Notes under the pieces: model-generated
Told to the model about the DNA's origin: nothing
What the model saw: only the letters and a program-made list of their open reading frames with translations
The model's database searches: none
In this document: piece after piece, positions 63,312-64,000 of the stretch
Layout: every line of letters starts with the position of its first letter
How positions within the stretch are numbered: position 1 is the stretch's first letter
Made by a program: the position numbers and the translations under genes
Assembly (NCBI GenBank): GCA_002683825.1
Contig: NYUD01000085.1
Coordinates: 62,001-126,000 of the forward strand
Direction of reading: 5' to 3'
Length of the DNA stretch: 64,000 nt
DNA from: Planctomycetota bacterium
Lineage (GTDB): Bacteria > Planctomycetota > UBA1135 > GCA-002686595

Positions 63312-64000
63312 GCGAACGCATACCCGTTGCCAAGACCTACAAGCTGTACGTCGGTGGAGCGTTCATTCGATCCGAGAGCGGGCGCACCTTCACCGAAAAG
63401 GACGCCGCCGGAGACCTGGTGGGCAACATCTGTCAGGCCTCGCGCAAGGACCTGCGCGAGGCCCTGAAGAAGGCTCGCGCGGCCCAGCCCGGTTGGGCCG
63501 AGCGTACACCCTTCAACCGCAGCCAGATTCTCTTTCGCGTGGCCGAGGTGCTCGAAACGCGGCGCGGCATCTTCGAGGAGCTCTTGGTCAAGGTTTGCGG
63601 TTGGTCCGCAGTGGAGGCGAAGGCCGACCTCGATGCTGCGGTCGACCGCACGTTCTGGTACGCGGGATGGTGCGACAAGTTCTCCCAGGTGCTGGGCGGC
63701 ATCAATCCCGTCGGAGCTCCGTACTTCAACTTCACCCTGCCCGATCCGCAGGGCGTGGTTTGCATTCTGTCGTCCCGGACCTCGCCGATCCTGGGCCTGC
63801 TTTCAGGAATTCTGCCCGCGATCGTGCCCGGCAACACCTGCGTCGTCGTGGCGGACAATCGAGCGGCCTCGATCACCCTGGAATTGGGCGAGGTGCTAGC
63901 CTCGAGCGACGTCCCCGGTGGGGTTGTCAACCTCTTGACCGGGGAGCGAGCCGAATTGCTCGAGCACGTCGCCGGCCACATGGATATCAACGCCATCGCG
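63308..64000 (+). CDS. Second aldehyde dehydrogenase-like protein, 3' partial
   Basis: The first 231 residues of a gene that runs off the right edge, from ATG 63308 overlapping the preceding stop. The N-terminus (YKLYVGGAFIRSESGRTF) and Rossmann entry (ILSSRTSPILGLLSGILP) match the aldehyde dehydrogenase fold, but the usual PWN(F/Y)P motif is replaced by SSRTSPI. This pattern fits the divergent partner ALDH often found after an active one in deoC clusters. The catalytic Cys lies beyond the window. Confidence 0.88.
   Translation, partial: MSERIPVAKTYKLYVGGAFIRSESGRTFTEKDAAGDLVGNICQASRKDLREALKKARAAQPGWAERTPFNRSQILFRVAEVLETRRGIFEELLVKVCGWSAVEAKADLDAAVDRTFWYAGWCDKFSQVLGGINPVGAPYFNFTLPDPQGVVCILSSRTSPILGLLSGILPAIVPGNTCVVVADNRAASITLELGEVLASSDVPGGVVNLLTGERAELLEHVAGHMDINAIA

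Overview
The window is GC-rich, gene-dense chromosomal DNA from a diderm (Gram-negative type) bacterium. Supporting signs are many Sec and lipoprotein signal peptides, c-type cytochromes with CxxCH motifs, TRAP and ABC importers with periplasmic binding proteins, and a TatT-like TRAP lipoprotein. Gene content (two-component and c-di-GMP proteins, beta-helix and PKD surface proteins, multiheme cytochrome, MauG-type peroxidase) resembles environmental lineages such as Planctomycetota, Myxococcota or former Deltaproteobacteria. The sequence alone does not settle the phylum. I see no rRNA, tRNA, CRISPR array, insertion sequence or prophage.

Layout. 1-4110: 2-oxo acid dehydrogenase genes (E2, E1 alpha, E3) with lipB. 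4182-8508: hybrid histidine kinase and an HDOD-receiver-GGDEF regulator. 8552-16530: UMF1-type transporter, DUF3604 lipoprotein, DUF4126 membrane protein, M20 peptidase, soluble transhydrogenase and a PfpI-like lipoprotein. 16594-20931: a free-standing archaeal-type ThrRS editing domain, a YtkA/FixH-like lipoprotein, a di-heme peroxidase and a molybdopterin oxidoreductase. 21115-28012 (minus): beta-helix lipoprotein, M50-like membrane protease and a TRAP importer with fused DctQ-DctM. 28155-31627: His/Cys-rich small lipoprotein, a ZIP-permease fusion and a secreted beta-helix protein. 31628-32583: no intact gene, one convincing terminator and one broken reading frame. 32584-36062 (minus): phosphonate/selenate-type ABC importer. 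36222-39882: YfcC-type carrier, yeast-type cytosine deaminase and nucleobase permease. 39922-43803 (minus): a secreted rhodanese whose catalytic cysteine codon is TGA, behind a pentaheme cytochrome. 44011-49327: frameshifted lipoprotein, PKD protein, zinc phospholipase C-like protein and universal stress protein. 49645-56215 (minus): reductive pyrimidine degradation. 56486-64000: secreted SAM hydrolase-like lipoprotein, sterol desaturase-type hydroxylase, alpha/beta hydrolase, and deoC with two aldehyde dehydrogenases.

How the genes fit together. One theme is nucleobase and deoxynucleoside salvage: cytosine deaminase and permease, dihydropyrimidine dehydrogenase, dihydropyrimidinase, beta-ureidopropionase, an aminotransferase, methylmalonate-semialdehyde dehydrogenase, and DeoC with aldehyde dehydrogenases. 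A second theme is extracytoplasmic redox chemistry. The most interesting item is the rhodanese at 39922-40806. Reading its in-frame TGA as selenocysteine restores the catalytic loop and the C-terminal signature, so it is a strong selenoprotein candidate. An importer whose binding protein resembles a family I recall as putative selenate-binding lies about 4 kb away, which fits but does not prove a selenium link.
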